Assembly: GCA_963277665.1 (NCBI GenBank)
Contig: OY728158.1
Span: forward strand, 595,844,818-595,908,817
Source of the DNA: Viscum album
Lineage: Eukaryota > Streptophyta > Magnoliopsida > Santalales > Viscaceae
Direction of reading: 5' to 3'
DNA: 64,000 bases
Shown: positions 60,504 through 64,000 of the stretch, piece by piece
Layout of the letters: the number at the start of each line of letters is the position of its first letter
Position numbering within the stretch: position 1 is the stretch's first letter
Notes under the pieces: generated by a model
Seen by the model: only the letters and a program-made list of their open reading frames with translations
The model's database searches: none
Told to the model about the DNA's origin: nothing
Made by a program: the position numbers and the translations under genes

Positions 60504-62596
60504 CCCTTACTTTATTATTTTCTTGTGGTAAAAGTAAAATGTGGCATTTGAGAGAGTCGGGAGATCCTGGATTGAAGTTTGAAGTAAATGGGAAGGCGCA
60601 CAGTTAGTCTAAACCGTGCGGCCAAACCGTGTGTGGATGACTGGGGAGGAAGTGGCTTCCGCACGGTAGGCACACAGTTTGTATAACCGTGCAGACAAAC
60701 CGTGTGTGAAGGATGGTCGAGGCAGAGGATAATGCACGGTTAGCACACGGTTTGTCAAACCGTGCAGACTAACCATGCCGTCACTTAAAGATAGATCCTA
60801 AAATTGTGGATCTAACTTGTTTTGCCTTTAATTGCCTTATTTAAAGCCCCTAAGCGGCCCTAACTCATGATTACTCTCCCTTGAAGGTTAGAGGACTTCT
60901 CCCAGGCGTTCCGGAGGTGATTTGAAGGGTTCTCTTGGCGAATCGAAGCCGGAGTCTTAAGGTATGTGATTGTTCATGATCTTTTCTTAGATCTACTTAG
61001 ATCTACTTCTCCTCTCCTCTCATCTTCTTAGATCTATTCCTGTTATGGGAAGATCTAAGGGTGTGGATGCCAAAAATGACAAGATTTGTTCTTGTTTGTG
61101 TTAGGAGGAGAGATCTAAGGAGGATTCTTGGAGTTTTGACCCGACATTCTTGATCATTCTTCGTCCGTTGCTTGGTTTCACCCCTTTTTTTGAGGTAGGT
61201 GGCTTCAGTATTGACTCCTCTTGCTAGAATTGGTTGGTTTAGATTTCAATTGGTTTATTTTAATGAAATTGATTGTTAAAAGCATGAAATAAATCTTCTC
61301 TAGTGATGATTTATGTTTTGGGTGAAATTGTGAAATCTTGGATAATTGTTGTGAAAAGTGATGTGGCTTCATGAATTTGAAATGATGATTTAAAATTTTA
61401 AGTTTTCTGAAATTGGAAATAGTTTTTTGAAAATGGGTTTTTCATTAAAAAGAGTTTTATTGAAATGGTTTTGATGAAATTGGTTTTCAATAAAAGGGTG
61501 GTTTTATTGTAATGGTTTGAATGGGTTGAACACACATGGTTTGATGGAAATGGTTTTCAATAAAAGGTGTTTTATTGAAAGGTTGGTTTTGGCATGATTT
61601 TTGGTATTGTGTGGTGTGTGTTCATATTGCATTGTACGAGGCTTGGTTGAAATATGACATTGTGTTCGGTGCCAAACATTTAATGGCACATGGTGACTTT
61701 AAGTACGAGGCTTGGTTGAAATAGGACCTTGTTCTCGGTGCCAAAGGTGTAATGGCACATGGGGAACAATTACCTTGTGATGACTTGGTAGATTGACGAG
61801 AGACCGCTCATGAGTATGGAACTGTCATAACGAAGCATATATGGTTGATTTCACGGGTTTTTGAAATTGTTGGAAATGACAAAAAGGGATGTTTGTAAAA
61901 TGGTTTGAAAGCTTATTTGGTTATTTTTCTAGAAAAATAACATGTTGGACAAATTGGTTTTGATTGCTCTTGGAATTCCTTTAGTGGTGAATGGTTTTGG
62001 AACTTGTTTATATTTAGTTATAAACTTCTTTTATGAAAATGTTTTATATAAATTTTTTTTATATAAATATTGCTAACTCTTATATCCTAGTGGCGTGAGT
62101 AGGGAAGTCATTGGGGAAACCTACTGAGTTTTATACTCACCCCTGCTTTGAAACTTTGGTGCTTTTGCAGATGCTTTTTTCCGGGACACAGGTAAAGAAA
62201 AAGAATCTCATTACTAGTGGTTAGTGGTGATTCCTTGGAGATTTTGTGGAGCTTGGAGTTTGTGGATCACGGAGTCATGGAGTCTCTTGAGAGTCTTGGG
62301 TTGTTTATCCTCGGTGCATTTGTTACTTTGTTTAGTCTTCCACTGTTGTGTACTTTGATATGGTTGTTATAAATGAAGTTATTGTTGTTTTGTCTCATTT
62401 ATTCATGCATCATGTAGTTATGTTGAGTTTTGGTTGGTTGGTTTATGGGTTATCTCTTAAAGGTCAAATCGTCCCCCACTTGTATTTGAAACCCTTTGGA
62501 ATTTATTTCCAGCCTTTGGCGCCTTGGGGATGTCGCTTAAGGCCATGTAATGACTCGTTGAGCTGTCAAGACAATGAGAATTGGTAGGTCATTACA
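60499..62596 (+). repeat. E7 5' LTR
   Basis: It begins TGTAACCCTTAC and ends GGTCATTACA; TGTAA and TTACA are inverted. It is followed by two bases and a recognisable PBS. Inside are a hairpin-rich array (60595-60780), GGTAGGTGG at 61194, and the block CTACTGAGTTTTATACTCAC at about 62129, common near the 3' end of such LTR transcripts. The 2.1-kb length and lower AT content suggest a younger copy than E1. The partner LTR lies beyond the window. The 61-codon and 79-codon frames inside are not genes. Confidence 0.82.
60595..60780. repeat. Three tandem hairpin units CACGGTT/AACCGTG
   Basis: Units of roughly 65-72 bp each contain a CACGGTT- or CACAGTT-like arm, GT, and an AACCGTGCRG arm (for example GCACACGGTTTGTCAAACCG near 60743). 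A second AACCGTGTGTG copy follows in the first two units. They lie 100-280 bases into the E7 LTR, its U3 side. Worn relatives are seen in E1 and E3. Confidence 0.75.
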
Positions 62597-62598
62597 AA

Positions 62599-62613
62599 TG
62601 GTCTTAGAGTTGA
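62599..62613 (+). other. E7 primer-binding site
   Basis: TGGTCTTAGAGTTGA starts two bases after the LTR end. It matches TGGTATCAGAGC at 9 of the first 11 positions. Confidence 0.75.
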
Positions 62614-63139
62614 AATTCATTCTCATCTATTCCATGGGTTGTAATCTTAGATAGGAGTAGGATTTTTAGAACATGAAAGGTATAGCATAAAAGGACGTAG
62701 CTAACCCCTTTATGCTGAACTTCAAGTTACCTGGGTGTGGATACATAAGTGTTTTGGATACACTTCTAGAAAGTTGGAAATCTCATTATCATGGGTTTAG
62801 CCAATGAGATGAGCATAACATGCATTGTAGAGGAATGAATTCCCACTATGATTACCTATCTCATGGTGACGAATGAGTTATGATTTTGTGCAAAGATGAT
62901 TTTTTTTGAAAAATACAGAATTGATTTTGAAATGAACGATTTTGAAAAGTGGATATTTGGTGTATTTTGAAAAATGGTTTAATTTTCAAAAGCTTGCGAA
63001 ATGTTTTAAAAAATGGTTAAACATGGAAAAAATGTTTTCTTGAGAAAAATGTTGTGATAGTTGATGTGATAGAATTTGAAATGCTTAGCAAACAATTTCT
63101 AGTGATTGAGACTGACGGAGTTTGTGGTTGGTTTATAAA
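62614..63139 (+). other. E7 leader
   Basis: A 526-bp untranslated stretch lies between PBS and gag start. It contains runs of TTTTGAAA-like repeats (62905-63020) and no frame. Confidence 0.55.
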
Positions 63140-64000
63140 ATGGCACCAGGTAGGTGTCGTTGAAACCAACCCAAAGAAGAGGTGGAGAATGTGGTTGTAC
63201 CAGAACCACGCATGAACCAAGAGCTGGTTCACAGTATTGTCCAAGATTTTCATCCTATAGATACGGGGAACTGGAGGAATGAACCAAGGCACGTGGATCA
63301 ACCCATCCAATTCATGAAGCAGAATCCACCTAACTTTTGGGGTGATGTAGAACCCGAAAAGGCGGAGGTGTGGCTAAGCAGAATGAATCGAATCTTCGAT
63401 TTCATCGGCACACCAGTGGAGCTGAATGTAAAACTCGCGACCTATATTCTCGAGGATCTTGCAATTTAGTGGTGGGATTTATCGGTGTAGGGTAAATTGG
63501 ATGAAGGACTTACATGGGAGGATTTTGAGGAATTGTTCAATAAACAATTCTATCCTCACACGTTAAAGATCCAGAAAACAAAAAACTTTTTCAGCTTTAA
63601 ACATGAGAACTTTTCTGTCACAGAGTATGCGGGTAAATTCATGTATTTAGTCTGTTTTTCACCAGTGGTTGGGGCGAGTGTGTTGTTAAAGGCATGCATC
63701 TTCGAATCGGGGCTAAGGCAGGAGATTCGATTGAAGATTGCGGTGCTCTGTATCATGGATTATACAGAAATGGTGAACAAAGCTATGGTTTCGGAACATG
63801 ATATCTTGGGATCGATAGGAGGATGCATTATCATACCCACTGGGACTGGTGGGAACTCTAATTCTGGGAACAAGAAAAAGAGGGAGACCTACTTCCAAAG
63901 TGGGAGTGTCAATCAGAACCAGACGACATGATCAGTAAACCTTCCTCCACGACCCCAGAGTAAAGCTGGTTGTTTTCAATGTGGCTCTTTTGATCATGTG
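63140..64000 (+). pseudogene. gag: E7 gag, one frame with four stops, runs off window
   Basis: The start ATG at 63140 gives MAPGRCR, and the same frame is then kept to base 64000 (287 codons) without a frameshift. Gag landmarks are PPNFWGDVEPEKAEVWLSRM (about residues 63-82), FDFIGTPVELNVKLATYILE, a following WW motif, LTWEDFEELFNKQFYP, FSFKHENFSVTEYAGKF and LVCFSP, ending in CFQCGSFDHV, the first part of a CCHC zinc knuckle. The stops are TGA 63161, TAG 63467, TAG 63488 and TGA 63929. All can arise from CGA or CAG by a single C-to-T change. Minus-strand frames here are shadows. Confidence 0.9.

Overview
The window looks like intergenic DNA from a large, repeat-rich plant genome, most likely a seed plant. 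It is strongly AT-rich and I see no convincing host gene on either strand. Almost all recognisable structure is transposable element: long-LTR Ty3/gypsy elements with tRNA-iMet-type primer sites (TGGTATCAGAGC-like), Ty1/copia relics, and one small non-autonomous CACTA-type DNA transposon carrying AACGGTT subterminal repeats. This combination is typical of plants. I cannot name a species. Most long open frames are AT-rich chance frames, or pieces of decayed gag and pol.

Layout. 1-722 is the 3' part of an LTR cut by the window edge. 824-21935 is an old, plus-oriented gypsy-type element (E1) with LTRs of about 3.0-3.2 kb and no recognisable coding in its 4.4-kb interior, so it is LARD-like. A minus-oriented gypsy element (E2, 3949-14531) is inserted in the left LTR of E1, 29 bp from that LTR's end, and is flanked by the 5-bp duplication CTGTT. 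E2 is the best complete unit: 5' LTR 11748-14531, PBS, gag with zinc knuckles, protease, reverse transcriptase, RNase H, integrase with a chromovirus (Del/Tekay-like) C-terminus, polypurine tract and 3' LTR 3949-6754. It is dead, with in-frame stops and frameshifts.

22070-31400 is copia material. A plus-strand RT/RNase H relic runs into a polypurine tract, then a probable LTR (24270-27522), then an exact PBS and a second, very decayed interior. 31785-32541 is the CACTA-type element; it contains 51-bp tandem repeats and a tRNA-like segment with Pol III A and B boxes. 32566-47769 holds minus-oriented gypsy elements of one LTR family: E4 (gag only, about 3.8-kb LTR) and E5 (gag/PR/RT/IN fragments, 5' LTR 45842-47769), fused at about 41.26 kb. 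47770-52127 is a minus-strand copia relic. 52128 to about 56150 is another LTR of the E4/E5 family.

56640 to about 59.1 kb is an LTR related to E1 (E3). 60499-62596 is the 5' LTR of a plus-strand gypsy element (E7), followed by its PBS, leader and a gag frame that runs off the window end. That frame is broken only by stop codons of the type expected from C-to-T change. E1, E3 and E7 share a GGTAGGTGG motif at a similar depth in the LTR and related CACGGTT/AACCGTG hairpins, so they appear to be diverged members of one lineage.

How the parts relate: nothing here forms a host operon or pathway. The functional logic is the retrotransposon cycle: an LTR promoter, tRNA priming at the PBS, gag particle, protease, RT/RNase H, integrase, and second-strand priming at the polypurine tract. 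All copies seen are inactivated. Boundaries and family assignments were made by eye; similarity statements rest on direct comparison within the window and on known family motifs.
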